DNA of 64,000 bases, taken from positions 22,471 through 86,470 of the forward strand of contig JAJDNS010000032.1 of assembly GCA_022340585.1 (NCBI GenBank), read 5' to 3'. Shown here piece after piece: positions 41,370-50,457 of the stretch. Origin of the DNA: Acidobacteriota bacterium. Lineage in GTDB: Bacteria > Acidobacteriota > Vicinamibacteria > Fen-336. The position numbers and the translations under genes are program-made. Positions within the stretch are counted from its first letter, which is position 1; the number at the start of each line of letters is the position of its first letter. The notes beneath the pieces were generated by a model. The model worked only from the letters and a program-made list of their open reading frames with translations, was not told the origin of the DNA and searched no databases.

Positions 41370-43001
41370 ATGAAGAAGGTCCTCGAGGAGAGCGCACCAC
41401 CGGCGCCTCCGGACGTGGCCGAGAAGCGGCACACGACGATCTCCGGTCGCCGCATTGCGCCCCTCTATAGGCCCGACGACGTGGCCGACGTCGACTACGA
41501 CCGGGACACCCCGGACCCGGGGCGGTATCCCTTCACCCGCGGGATCCACGAGACCATGTACCGGGGCAAGCTCTGGACCATGCGGCAGTTCGCGGGGTTC
41601 GGCACTGCGTCCCAGACCAACGAGCGCTTCAAGTACCTGCTCGAGCACGGGGGCAGCGGGCTCTCGGTGGCCTTCGACCTGCCCACCCTCATGGGGCGGG
41701 ACCCCGATCATCCCCTCTCGCTCGGCGAGGTGGGGAAGTGCGGGGTGGCGATCTCCTCCCTCGAGGACATGGAGACGCTGTTCGACGGCATCCCCCTCGA
41801 CCAGGTGACGACGTCGATGACGATCAACTCGCCGGCGGCGATGCTGCTCGCCTTCTACATCCTCGTCGGTGAGAAGGAGGGAGTGGGCGAGGAGGTCCTG
41901 GCGGGGACGATCCAGAACGACATCCTCAAGGAGTTCATCGCCCAGAAGGAGTTCATCTACCCGCCACGGCCGAGCATGCGGATCATCGTGGACATGATCC
42001 GGTACTGCACCGAGCGGATGCCGAGGTGGAACACCATCTCCATCTCCGGCTACCACATCAGGGAGGCGGGGGCTACCGCGGCGCAGGAGCTGGCCTTCAC
42101 CCTGCGCGACGGCATCGAGTACGTGCAGTGGTGCGTGGACGCGGGGATGGACGTGGACAGCTTTGCCCCGCGCCTGAGCTTCTTCTTCAACTCCCACAGC
42201 GATTTCTTCGAGGAGATCGCGAAGTACCGGGCCGCCCGCCGCATCTGGGCCCGGACGATGAAGGAGCGGTTCGGGGCGGAGAACCCACGCTCGTGGATGC
42301 TGCGCTTCCACACCCAGACCGCAGGGGTGAGCCTCACCGCCCAGCAGCCGTACAACAACGTGGTGAGAACCGCCCTGCAGGCCCTCGCCGGTGTCCTCGG
42401 GGGGACGCAGTCGCTGCACACGAACTCCCTCGACGAAGCCCTGTCGCTCCCCACCGAGGAGGCGGCGACGATCGCGCTCCGGACGCAGCAGGTGATTGCC
42501 CACGAGTCGGGAGTCACGAACGCCGCGGACCCCCTCGGGGGATCGTGGCTCGTGGAGAAGCTGACGAACGAGATCGAGGCCGAGGCCCTCGACTACTTCC
42601 GGCGGATCGACGCGCTGGGCGGGATGGTGACGGCCGTGGAGCGGGGTTTCCCCCAGCGGGAGGTCCAGGAGGCGGCGTTCCGCTTCCAGCGGGAGGTGGA
42701 GCGCCGGGAGCGGGTGATCGTCGGGGTGAACGACTACGTCATGGACGAGAAGCCGGTCCCCATCCTCTACATCGACGAGGCGGTGGAGAAGGAGCACACG
42801 GCGAGAGTGAAGGCGCTCCGGGAACGGCGTGACGACGCCGGAGTCCGCCGTACTCTCGAGGACCTCAAGGACGCGGCCCGGGGGGCGGACAACCTCATGC
42901 CCCCGATCATCGAGGCGTCCCGGGCCTACGCCACGCTCGGCGAGATGTGTGACGCCCTGCGCGAGGTCTTCGGCGAGTACGAAGAGCCCCCGGTGTTCTA
43001 G
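41370..43001 (+). CDS. Methylmalonyl-CoA mutase, large (substrate-binding) subunit
   Basis: A 543-residue acyl-CoA mutase large subunit: the TIM-barrel half of adenosylcobalamin-dependent methylmalonyl-CoA mutase. It has [20 protein letters not shown], where the tyrosine typical of methylmalonyl specificity is kept, [40 protein letters not shown] and [15 protein letters not shown]. The B12-binding domain is absent and is encoded by the next gene. It converts succinyl-CoA and methylmalonyl-CoA in propionate metabolism. A 70-bp palindrome lies between the two subunit genes. Ethylmalonyl- or isobutyryl-CoA mutase activity is possible but less likely. Confidence 0.9.
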   Translation: MKKVLEESAPPAPPDVAEKRHTTISGRRIAPLYRPDDVADVDYDRDTPDPGRYPFTRGIHETMYRGKLWTMRQFAGFGTASQTNERFKYLLEHGGSGLSVAFDLPTLMGRDPDHPLSLGEVGKCGVAISSLEDMETLFDGIPLDQVTTSMTINSPAAMLLAFYILVGEKEGVGEEVLAGTIQNDILKEFIAQKEFIYPPRPSMRIIVDMIRYCTERMPRWNTISISGYHIREAGATAAQELAFTLRDGIEYVQWCVDAGMDVDSFAPRLSFFFNSHSDFFEEIAKYRAARRIWARTMKERFGAENPRSWMLRFHTQTAGVSLTAQQPYNNVVRTALQALAGVLGGTQSLHTNSLDEALSLPTEEAATIALRTQQVIAHESGVTNAADPLGGSWLVEKLTNEIEAEALDYFRRIDALGGMVTAVERGFPQREVQEAAFRFQREVERRERVIVGVNDYVMDEKPVPILYIDEAVEKEHTARVKALRERRDDAGVRRTLEDLKDAARGADNLMPPIIEASRAYATLGEMCDALREVFGEYEEPPVF

Positions 43002-43012
43002 AAACGGAGAGC

Positions 43013-43082
43013 GGGGTCAGGTCTTGCGTTTTGCGTCACGCGGCTTGCGGGCGTCGGGATGCGATATGCAAGACCTGACCCC
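43013..43082 (+). repeat. Intergenic palindrome, GGGGTCAGG family, copy B
   Basis: Perfect 15-base arms, GGGGTCAGGTCTTGC and GCAAGACCTGACCCC, enclose 40 bases with further TTGC/GCAA pairing. It begins 11 bases after the large-subunit stop and ends six bases before the -10-like TATCAT at 43089. Confidence 0.88.
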
Positions 43083-43100
43083 TTCCGATATCATCGCGGC

Positions 43101-43511
43101 ATGAACGAGACGGCTCGGAGTCGGCGAGTGCTCATCGCCAAGCCTGGCCTCGACGGGCACGATCGAGGGGCGAAGGTCGTGGCCCGCGCGCTGCGCGATG
43201 CGGGGATGGAGGTCATCTACACGGGGCTGCGGCAGACCCCCGAGCAGATCGTGGCCGCGGCCGTTCAGGAGGATGCCGACATCATCGGGCTGAGCATCCT
43301 CTCCGGCGCTCACCTGCCCATCTGTCGACGCGTGCTGGAGCTGGTCCGCGAGCGCCAGATGGAGGAGGTCACGGTCTTCGTGGGGGGGATCATCCCGACC
43401 CAGGACATCCCGGAGCTGAAGGCCCTCGGGGTGGCCGAGGTCTTCCTGCCCGGAACGTCGACTGAGGAGGTGGTCCGGGCAGTGGAAAGGCTCGATGCCG
43501 AGCGAGCTTGA
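43101..43511 (+). CDS. Methylmalonyl-CoA mutase, small (cobalamin-binding) subunit
   Basis: A 136-residue B12-binding domain. The base-off motif D-x-H-x2-G is present as Asp18, His20 and Gly23 in [18 protein letters not shown], followed by [12 protein letters not shown] with the S-x-L loop and [12 protein letters not shown] with the GG motif. It completes the split mutase with the large subunit upstream. The ATG follows TATCAT (43089-43094) by six bases without a ribosome site, so it may have its own leaderless transcript besides readthrough. Confidence 0.93.
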   Translation: MNETARSRRVLIAKPGLDGHDRGAKVVARALRDAGMEVIYTGLRQTPEQIVAAAVQEDADIIGLSILSGAHLPICRRVLELVRERQMEEVTVFVGGIIPTQDIPELKALGVAEVFLPGTSTEEVVRAVERLDAERA

Positions 43512-43533
43512 GGCCTCACGGCTCATAATCTCG

Positions 43534-43562
43534 TTGACATATGAGGAACGGCGTTCTATCCT
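43534..43562 (+). promoter_or_regulatory. Sigma70-type promoter of the receiver-protein gene
   Basis: A consensus TTGACA at 43534-43539 and TATCCT at 43557-43562 are separated by 17 bases. Transcription would start near 43569 and give a leader of about 90 bases before the ATG at 43659. Confidence 0.7.
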
Positions 43563-43658
43563 CAGCCTGCTGCACTCCGCGGGCCGTTCGCCGAGCGCCC
43601 GCGGACAACCGATGGTGCGCCTGACGGTCCGCAAGGGCTTGGGGGGTCTGTAAAGGCG

Positions 43659-45890
43659 ATGGGCAAGAAGATCCTGCTCGCCGACGACAGCATCACGATT
43701 CAGAAGGTCATCGAGCTGACCTTCTCGGACGAGGACTTCGACGTCGTGACCGTCGGGAACGGCCGCCTCGCCCTCGAGAAGCTGAACGATGTGCAGCCCG
43801 ACGTCGTGCTCTGCGACATCATCATGCCGGAGAAGGATGGGTACGAGGTCTGCGAGTACGTGAAGAACAGCGAAGCGTTCTCCCACGTACCCGTGCTGCT
43901 TCTCACCGGGGCTTTCGAGCCGTTCGATCAGGAGCGCGCGGAGCGCGTCGGCTCGGACGGGTTCCTGGCCAAGCCGTTCGAGCCCGAGACGCTGATCGCG
44001 AAGGTCAAGGACCTGCTGAGCCGGGCGTCGGCGCCGCCGTCCGTGGGCGTGTCTCCGGGCATCACCGATCTCGGCGTCACCGCGCCCCAGGCGGTCGTTT
44101 CGCCAGCGGATTCCCCGGAGGCGCCGGCGGCCGAGTCGCGGGACAGCGGTCCCCCCCCACTCGCCGAGGTGCCGCCCGCCGTCCCCCCGGCCGCCTCGGA
44201 GACGGCACCACCGCTGGGCGCGAGCCTGATCCCCGAGCAGCCGTTCGAGGCCTTCAGCGCCGGCGACGAGGCCTATTCAGCGGAGCCCGGGACCGCGGCG
44301 GAGCCGCTGGCCCCGGTGTCGCAGGAGGAGCTCGCCACCCTGACCGGCGAGACGCGGGTGGTCCCGCCCGAGCCGGAAGAACCCGATTCCGCCTCGACGG
44401 TGATGTTCACCGCCGGGCAGGCGCCCTGGTCGGAGCAGCCCGCGCCCCCGGTGGAAGCCCCGCCCGAAACGGGGGGTGCACCCGAGCCTCCCGCGCCGCC
44501 TGATCTGGCCGAGGAGACCGGTGCGGCCTTCGAGGAGGTCCTCGAGGAGGACGCCGACTTCGGGGTGGCCACCACAGGCTCGGACACCCAGGCGCCGATC
44601 ACCGCCGGTGTGGTGTCGGAGGAGCCGGTGGAGTCCTCCACCTTCGAGACCGTCGCGCCCCCGCCCCCGCTCGAGCCCGAGCCGGAGCCCGGGCCGGACC
44701 TCGAGCCGGTAGGGGGTGAACCGGACGGCCCGAGAACGTTCGAGGCGCCCAGCGCCTACTCCGGGGAGCCCCCGCCGGACCTCGAGGTCGAGCCGGCGAG
44801 AAGGCCGCCGGAGCCCCCGCCGGTGCCCGAGGCGGCTCGGCCCCCGGAACCAGAAGCCGCGCCGCCGCCACCGGAGACCCCGGTCTTTGAGCCGGAGGGC
44901 CCGTCCGCGCCCGGCGTGCCGCCGGTGTACGAGTTGCCTTCGGCGCCCGAGCCGGTGGCCCCGCCGGTGCCCGAGCCAGCCCCACCCCCGGAGCCAGAAG
45001 CGCCACACGCGTTCGAGGCAGTGCCTCCGCCCGAGCCGGCGGCTCCTCCGGTCTTCGAGCCCTTTGAACGGTCCGCGCTGGAGTCGCCGCCGGTCGAGGA
45101 GACCGCGGGCCCGCCCGAGCCCGAGTCGCCGCCGGCCGAGGAGAGCGTTGGCCCGCCCGAGCCCGTGTTCGAACCGATCCGACCGGTGGCATTCGCGAGC
45201 CCCTCGACGGCGGATCGACCGGAGACGACCCTGCCGCCGCTTCAGCCCGAGGCGGAGCCCGAAGCCGGATCCACGCCGGAGCTCCGCCCCGAGCCCTCGT
45301 TGGACCTCGAGCCCGGCCCTCCCAGCGTGAGAGAGGTCGAGGCGCCCGCCGGTGCTGAGCCCGAGCCTGCTGCCGAAACGGAGACCGCCCCAACGCCGGT
45401 CTTCGAGCTGGAGCCGGCTCCTCCCGAGCTGGAGCCCGAGCCGCCGAGCTCGTTCGCATCGGAGCCCGAGAGAAGCCCGGAGCTGGAGTCGACTCCGGAG
45501 CTGGAGCCCGAGCCCCTCTTCGCGGAGCCGGCGCCGCTCCCCGGGGAGCGAGAGGGGGCGCCCGAGCCTCCGCCCGAGCCCGAGGCGCCGGCGGCTCCGG
45601 ACGAGCCCATCGTCGCCGAGGTCGTCGAGGGACCGGGCCGGGAGGATGTCGTCGAATCCTTCGCGGACGTGGAGACCGGGGGCGAGACGGAAGAGCGGCC
45701 CCTCTCGCCGTCGGAGGCGGCCTCCGTTCCGGTGCCGGTGGACATGGTCGAGAAGATCGCCCAGCGTGTCGTCGCGCAGGTGTCGGACAAGGTCGTGCGC
45801 GAGATCGCCTGGGAGGTGATCCCGGATCTGGCCGAGGCCCTGATCAAGCAGGAGATCGAGCGGCTGAAGGACGAGCTTCAGAAGCTCTAG
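43659..45890 (+). CDS. Receiver-domain protein with very long Pro/Glu-rich linker
   Basis: A 743-residue protein. Residues 1-122 form a CheY-like receiver with the acidic pair Asp9-Asp10, phosphoacceptor Asp53 in LCDIIMPEKDGYEVC, and the conserved Lys in FLAKPFEPETL. Residues ~125-690 are low-complexity sequence dominated by Pro, Glu and Ala (for example EPEPEPGPDLEPV), presumably unfolded. The last ~50 residues return to an ordered amphipathic helix (VDMVEKIAQRVVAQVSDKVV, then REIAWEVIPDLAEALIKQEI), a C-terminal element I recall in other receiver proteins of motile bacteria. The frame holds throughout, so this is not a frameshift artefact. No DNA-binding domain is seen; a scaffold or polarity role is conceivable. 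Confidence 0.85.
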   Translation: MGKKILLADDSITIQKVIELTFSDEDFDVVTVGNGRLALEKLNDVQPDVVLCDIIMPEKDGYEVCEYVKNSEAFSHVPVLLLTGAFEPFDQERAERVGSDGFLAKPFEPETLIAKVKDLLSRASAPPSVGVSPGITDLGVTAPQAVVSPADSPEAPAAESRDSGPPPLAEVPPAVPPAASETAPPLGASLIPEQPFEAFSAGDEAYSAEPGTAAEPLAPVSQEELATLTGETRVVPPEPEEPDSASTVMFTAGQAPWSEQPAPPVEAPPETGGAPEPPAPPDLAEETGAAFEEVLEEDADFGVATTGSDTQAPITAGVVSEEPVESSTFETVAPPPPLEPEPEPGPDLEPVGGEPDGPRTFEAPSAYSGEPPPDLEVEPARRPPEPPPVPEAARPPEPEAAPPPPETPVFEPEGPSAPGVPPVYELPSAPEPVAPPVPEPAPPPEPEAPHAFEAVPPPEPAAPPVFEPFERSALESPPVEETAGPPEPESPPAEESVGPPEPVFEPIRPVAFASPSTADRPETTLPPLQPEAEPEAGSTPELRPEPSLDLEPGPPSVREVEAPAGAEPEPAAETETAPTPVFELEPAPPELEPEPPSSFASEPERSPELESTPELEPEPLFAEPAPLPGEREGAPEPPPEPEAPAAPDEPIVAEVVEGPGREDVVESFADVETGGETEERPLSPSEAASVPVPVDMVEKIAQRVVAQVSDKVVREIAWEVIPDLAEALIKQEIERLKDELQKL

Positions 45891-45942
45891 GGCGTTCCGC
45901 CCACTCCCGAGAGTCCAGACCGCCGCGGAGTGTCGTTACACT

Positions 45943-46049
45943 GGGGTCAGGTCTGTTGAGGGGAATGGAGTGGAAGCGGGGGAGAGGGAGTGGGGGGAGA
46001 AGGGCCGGCGCGAGAGGGGTGAGGCGGGGTGTTCTCACGACCTGACCCC
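45943..46049 (+). repeat. Intergenic palindrome, GGGGTCAGG family, copy C
   Basis: The arms GGGGTCAGGTC and GACCTGACCCC are perfect 11-base inverted repeats, but the interior is longer (85 bases) and purine-rich compared with copies A and B. Confidence 0.8.
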
Positions 46050-46151
46050 CTTGGGGCTCGCGGACGACGGCCTCTGAGCTCCTGATCCTGAGTGCCTGGC
46101 CCTGCGCCTCCCTGGCGCCGTGGAGGACGCGGGTCGGGCGGGGGGAGCGAT

Positions 46152-46176
46152 GCGGGGTGTCACCGCGACCTGACCA
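46152..46176 (+). repeat. Partial duplicate of the 3' half of copy C
   Basis: GCGGGGTGT followed by CGCGACCTGACCA repeats the 3' end of copy C (GCGGGGTGT then CACGACCTGACCC) 128 bases downstream. The matching 5' arm is not seen. Confidence 0.5.
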
Positions 46177-46206
46177 CTCCGGGATTCCTGGAGTTCGAGG
46201 CTTCAA

Positions 46207-46212
46207 TATAAT
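46207..46212 (+). promoter_or_regulatory. -10 box close to valS start
   Basis: A perfect TATAAT ends nine bases before the valS ATG. The intervening GATCCTCCC is not a ribosome site, so the mRNA would be leaderless or nearly so. No clear -35 box is visible. Confidence 0.5.
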
Positions 46213-46221
46213 GATCCTCCC

Positions 46222-48864
46222 ATGACCATCAGCATCGACCCGAGTACCCTGAGCAGCCACTTCGATTCCGGGGAAGAGGAAGCGAAATGGGAGCGCGTGT
46301 GGACCGAGAGCGGCCTCCACGCGTTCGACCCGTCGAGCGAGGGCCCTCGCTACGTCATCGACACCCCGCCCCCCACGGTCTCCGGCTCGCTCCATGTGGG
46401 ACACGTCTTCAGCTACACCCAGACCGACGTGCTCGCGCGGTTCCAGCGGATGCGGGGGAAGAACGTCTTCTACCCGATGGGATGGGACGACAACGGGCTT
46501 CCGACCGAGCGTCGGGTCCAGAACTACCACCACGTTCGTTGTGAGCCGGGCGTTCCCTACGAGCCGGGCCTCGAGCTCCCCATGGCCGACAAGGCGGCCC
46601 GGAAGGAGCCCGCGCGGCGGGTCTCGCGGGCCAACTTCATCGAGCTCTGCCTGGCCCTGACCGCGGAGGACGAGCAGGCCTTCAAGGGCCTCTGGCGGCG
46701 GCTCGGGCTGTCCATCGACTGGTCCCTCGAGTACTCCACGATCAGTGCCCACAGCCGGCGCCTGGCCCAGTGGAGCTTCCTCGATCTTCACCGCCGGGGC
46801 CACGTGTACCAGGTCGAAGCCCCGACCCTGTGGGACGTGGATTTCCGGACCGCGGTGGCCCAGGCCGAGGTCGAGGACCGGCCGAAGCGGGGGGCCTTCC
46901 ACAACGTGCGCTTCGGGGTGGAGGGTGGCGGGTCGTTCGTCATCGCCACGACGCGCCCCGAGCTACTTCCCGCGTGCGTGGCCGTCGCCGCCCACCCCGA
47001 GGACGAGCGCTACCGGGAGCTTTTCGGGCGTCGGGCGATCACACCGCTGTTCCGGGTGCCGGTGCCCATCTTTCCGAGTCCCCTCGTGGACCGGGAGAAG
47101 GGGACGGGGATCCTGATGGTCTGCACCTTCGGAGACGCCACCGACGTGCAGTGGTGGCGCGAGGAGGGCCTGCCCCTCCGGCAGGTCGTGGGCCGCAACG
47201 GACGGCTGGCGGAGGTGGAGTTCGGCACCGACGCCTTCCCGAGCCTGGACGCGGGGGCCGCCAACCGCTACTACGGCGAGCTTTCCGGCCGCACGGTGCG
47301 CGAGGCCCAGAAGACGATCGTCGAGAAGCTGCGCGAGCCCGAGGGCCGGGCCCACGACGGGGACGAGGCGCCGCTGGTGGGAGAGCCGGAGCCCATCGAG
47401 CACCCGGTGAAGTTCTACGAGAAGGGCGACCGGCCCCTCGAGTTCGTCTCGAGCCGTCAGTGGTTCGTGCGCCTCCTCGACCGGCGCCAGGAGCTCATCG
47501 ACGCCGGGGAGCGCATCGCCTGGCATCCCGACTTCATGAGGCTGCGCTTCCGGAACTGGACGGAGAACCTCCAGCTGGACTGGTGCATCAGCCGCCAGCG
47601 CTACTTCGGGGTGCCTTTTCCGGTGTGGTATCCCCTGCGGGAGGACGGCTCGCGAGACTACTCCCGTCCGATCCTCGCCGAGGAGGGAGCACTTCCCGTC
47701 GACCCGGTGACTGACGTTCCCGCCGGCTACGACGAGGGGCAGAGGGACCAGCCCGGGGGATTCACCGCCGAGCCGGACATCTTCGACACGTGGTTCACGT
47801 CATCCCTCACCCCGCAGATCGCCACCGGGTGGGTGGAGAGGCCGGAACGCCACCGCCGTCTGTTCCCCATGGACCTCCGGCCCCAGAGCCACGAGATCAT
47901 CCGCACCTGGGCCTTCTACACCATTGCCAAGGCCTGGCTGCACGAGGAGACGATCCCCTGGCACCACGTGGCCATCTCCGGATGGGTGCTGGACCCCGAC
48001 CGCAAGAAGATGTCCAAGAGCAAGGGCAACGTGGTGACGCCGATGCACCTGCTCGATCAGTACGGCTCCGACGCGGTCCGCTACTGGTCTCTCTCGGCCC
48101 GCCTGGGAACCGACACGGCCTTCGACGAGAAGGTCCTGAAGGTGGGTCGCCGGTTGGTGACGAAGGTCTTCAACGCCTCGAAGTTCGTGCTGTCGCAGAG
48201 CGCCCCGGAGGGCGACATTGTCCACTCTCTCGACCTGAGCTTCCTCGCGCGCCTCGAGGAGACGGTGGAGAAGACCTCGACCTTCCTCGAGGCCCTCGAG
48301 TATGCGGCCGCCCTCGACGCCGTCGAGCGTTTCTTCTGGGGAGGCTTCACCGACACCTACGTGGAGATGGTGAAGAGCCGGGCGCGCTCCGAAACGGATC
48401 CCGAGGGCCGGGCCTCCGCGGTGGCGGCGCTGCAGCTGGGGCTGAAGGTCCTCCTCCGCCTGCTGGCCCCCTACCTTCCCTACGTGACCGAGGAGACGTG
48501 GTCCTGGGGCTTTGCCCGGACCGAGGACGCCCCCAGCATCCACCGTGCGCCGTGGCCGTCGGGAGCCGACTTCGCCGGGCTCGCCCCGGTCGAGGGCCGG
48601 GGAGCGGCCTTCACCGCCGGCTGCGCCTTCCTCGAGGCGGTGCGCAAGGGCAAGAGCGCAGCCGGGGGGACGGTCGGACGCCACCTCTCTCGCCTCCGCG
48701 TGGCGGCGAGCCCGACCACCGTGCGCCTCGTGGCGCCGTGCCTCGGAGACCTCGCGGCGGCGGCCCGGGCCGAGGGCGAGATCCTGGAGGTGCGGAAGGG
48801 GCTCGCCGACGGCTCGTTCGAGGTCGTCGAGATCGAGCTCGCCGAGCCCCGGCCCCGGGACTGA
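46222..48864 (+). CDS. valS: Valine--tRNA ligase, archaeal/actinobacterial-like type
   Basis: An 880-residue class I synthetase. The HIGH motif is HVGH at 58-61 in PPPTVSGSLHVGHVFSY, followed by YPMGWDDNGLPTERRVQNY, wording typical of the archaeal, rickettsial and actinobacterial ValRS type and different from the E. coli type. The editing CP1 domain shows FVIATTRPELLPACVAVAAH. KMSKS lies at 596-600 in RKKMSKSKGNV. The C-terminal coiled-coil arm of the 951-residue E. coli enzyme is missing; the protein ends soon after the anticodon-binding domain. It heads a long gene run; its stop shares one base with the birA ATG. Confidence 0.93.
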   Translation: MTISIDPSTLSSHFDSGEEEAKWERVWTESGLHAFDPSSEGPRYVIDTPPPTVSGSLHVGHVFSYTQTDVLARFQRMRGKNVFYPMGWDDNGLPTERRVQNYHHVRCEPGVPYEPGLELPMADKAARKEPARRVSRANFIELCLALTAEDEQAFKGLWRRLGLSIDWSLEYSTISAHSRRLAQWSFLDLHRRGHVYQVEAPTLWDVDFRTAVAQAEVEDRPKRGAFHNVRFGVEGGGSFVIATTRPELLPACVAVAAHPEDERYRELFGRRAITPLFRVPVPIFPSPLVDREKGTGILMVCTFGDATDVQWWREEGLPLRQVVGRNGRLAEVEFGTDAFPSLDAGAANRYYGELSGRTVREAQKTIVEKLREPEGRAHDGDEAPLVGEPEPIEHPVKFYEKGDRPLEFVSSRQWFVRLLDRRQELIDAGERIAWHPDFMRLRFRNWTENLQLDWCISRQRYFGVPFPVWYPLREDGSRDYSRPILAEEGALPVDPVTDVPAGYDEGQRDQPGGFTAEPDIFDTWFTSSLTPQIATGWVERPERHRRLFPMDLRPQSHEIIRTWAFYTIAKAWLHEETIPWHHVAISGWVLDPDRKKMSKSKGNVVTPMHLLDQYGSDAVRYWSLSARLGTDTAFDEKVLKVGRRLVTKVFNASKFVLSQSAPEGDIVHSLDLSFLARLEETVEKTSTFLEALEYAAALDAVERFFWGGFTDTYVEMVKSRARSETDPEGRASAVAALQLGLKVLLRLLAPYLPYVTEETWSWGFARTEDAPSIHRAPWPSGADFAGLAPVEGRGAAFTAGCAFLEAVRKGKSAAGGTVGRHLSRLRVAASPTTVRLVAPCLGDLAAAARAEGEILEVRKGLADGSFEVVEIELAEPRPRD

Positions 48865-49667
48865 TGGACCGCGAGGCGCGTCTGCGCCGGGCGCTGCTCA
48901 CCCGCGGCGCGGCGTGGCCGGCCCCCCTCGAGTGGCACCCGAAGCTGGGCTCCACCAACGACGTCCTCAAGGCGAGGGCTCGCGGCGGCAGCCCAGAGTG
49001 GGCCGCGGTGCTGGCGGACACCCAGACCGGCGGGCGTGGCCGGGAGGGTCGCGCCTGGACCTCGCCGCCGGGCGGTCTCTATCTCTCCGTTCTGCTGCGG
49101 CCGCGCTTCGAGGAGGTGGGCTTCGTCCCTCTCGCCGCCGGGGTGGCGGTGGCGGAGGTGGCGGGGGAGTACGGGGTGGAGGCCCGGGTCAAGTGGCCGA
49201 ACGACGTCCTCGTGGGAGGCGCGAAGCTGGCGGGCGTCCTCACCGAGAGCTCGTCGTCGTCCCGGGGCGTGGACTGGGTGGTCGTCGGCGTGGGGGTCAA
49301 CGTCGCAGTGGACCAGACCTCCCTCGGGCCCCTGGCGGAGACGGCGACGTCGCTGCACCTCGAGGCCGACCGGACGCCGGCGGTGGAAGAGGTTGCGGCG
49401 GGGGTCCTGGCCCGGCTGTCGGTCTGGTACGATGCCCTGGAAGGTCGCCCATCCCGGGTGGTCGACGCGTGGCGCGCGTGCGCGATCCCCTGGTGGGGAA
49501 GGCCGGTCGAGGTGCACACCGCCCAGGGCGTGCTTCGCGGGACCCTCCGTGACGTGGACGAGACGGGAGCGCTCCTCGTGGACCGGGAGGAGGGCGGCGT
49601 TCAGAGAGTGCTGTCCGGTGAGGTCAGACGGCTGAGGCCGACGGGATCGGACTCGCGCGACACCTGA
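48864..49667 (+). CDS. birA: Biotin--[acetyl-CoA-carboxylase] ligase
   Basis: A 267-residue biotin protein ligase that attaches biotin to carboxyl-carrier proteins. It has LGSTNDVLKARARGG, the biotinyl-AMP loop GGRGREGRAWTSPPGGLYLS, and VKWPNDVLVGGAKLAGVLTE, followed by VVVGVGVNVAV. The C-terminal SH3-like domain is present. The N-terminal helix-turn-helix of E. coli BirA is absent, so it should not act as a repressor. It directly precedes coaX, a frequent pairing. Confidence 0.93.
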   Translation: MDREARLRRALLTRGAAWPAPLEWHPKLGSTNDVLKARARGGSPEWAAVLADTQTGGRGREGRAWTSPPGGLYLSVLLRPRFEEVGFVPLAAGVAVAEVAGEYGVEARVKWPNDVLVGGAKLAGVLTESSSSSRGVDWVVVGVGVNVAVDQTSLGPLAETATSLHLEADRTPAVEEVAAGVLARLSVWYDALEGRPSRVVDAWRACAIPWWGRPVEVHTAQGVLRGTLRDVDETGALLVDREEGGVQRVLSGEVRRLRPTGSDSRDT

Positions 49668-49680
49668 GGCGGAGAACGAG

Positions 49681-50457
49681 ATGCTTCTCACCGTGGACGT
49701 CGGCAACACGAACACCGTCCTCGGCGTGTTCGACCAGACCGAGCTGCGCGTCCACTGGCGGCTCACGACCCGCCGGGCTCAGACCGCCGACGAGTACGGC
49801 ATCCTGGTGCGCAACCTCTTCCAGGGCTCGGGCGTCGACCCGGATCGCATCGACGGCGTGGCCCTGGCCAGCGTGGTCCCGCCGCTGACCCCGGTGCTGG
49901 TAGCCCTCGCGCGGCAGTACCTCGGCCACGAGCCCCTGCTGGTGGAGCCCGGGGTGAAGACGGGGATGCCGATCCTCTACGAGCCCCCCGGGGACGTGGG
50001 CGCGGACCGGATCCTCAACGGCGTCGCGGCGTTCGCCGGCTACGGGGGACCGGTGGTGGTGGTGGACTTCGGGACGGCCACGACCTTCGACGTGATCACG
50101 AGGCGCGGCGAGTACGCCGGGGGAGTGATCTGCCCGGGGATCGGGATCAGCGCGGACGCGCTCTTCCAGCGGGCGGCCCGGCTGCCGCGGGTCGACGTGG
50201 GGAACCCCGGCCAGGTGATCGGACGCAGCACCGTCGCCTCCATGCAGGCCGGGTTGTACTTCGGATACGCCGCAATGTGTGAGGGCATCATTGCCCGGAT
50301 CCGGGCCGAGCTGGGTGAGGCGGTCCGGGTGGTGGCCACCGGGGGGCTGGCGGAGATGCTGGCGGTGGAGATCCCCTCGATCGAGGCGGTCGACCCGGTG
50401 CTCACCCTGACCGGATTGCGCCTGATCTGGGAGCGGAACCGAGAGCCGACCCGGTGA
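49681..50457 (+). CDS. coaX: Type III pantothenate kinase
   Basis: A 258-residue CoaX, the first enzyme of coenzyme A synthesis. It has the ASKHA-fold phosphate loops VDVGNTNTVLGVFDQ and VVVDFGTATTFDVIT, GADRILNGVAAFAGYG (here VGADRILNGVAAFAG) and GVICPGIGISADALF. The conserved aspartates and the PPGDVGADR loop are kept. Its stop overlaps the GTG of the next gene. The ribosome site is GGCGGAGAA ahead of the ATG. Confidence 0.94.
   Translation: MLLTVDVGNTNTVLGVFDQTELRVHWRLTTRRAQTADEYGILVRNLFQGSGVDPDRIDGVALASVVPPLTPVLVALARQYLGHEPLLVEPGVKTGMPILYEPPGDVGADRILNGVAAFAGYGGPVVVVDFGTATTFDVITRRGEYAGGVICPGIGISADALFQRAARLPRVDVGNPGQVIGRSTVASMQAGLYFGYAAMCEGIIARIRAELGEAVRVVATGGLAEMLAVEIPSIEAVDPVLTLTGLRLIWERNREPTR

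Larger units (their letters stand above)
45891..46221 (+). other. Intergenic region with repeated palindromes before valS
   Basis: No coding frame is supported in these 331 bases. They hold a GGGGTCAGG-family palindrome, a second partial copy of its 3' half, and a -10 box close to the valS start. The stretch between the arms is purine-rich (GGGGGAGAGGGAG-like). Confidence 0.65.

Noticed and set aside
44040..45720. The Pro/Glu-rich stretch considered as a frameshift or junk region splitting two genes
   Set aside because: The frame is continuous from the receiver to an ordered conserved-looking C-terminal helix, so one long gene is the better reading.
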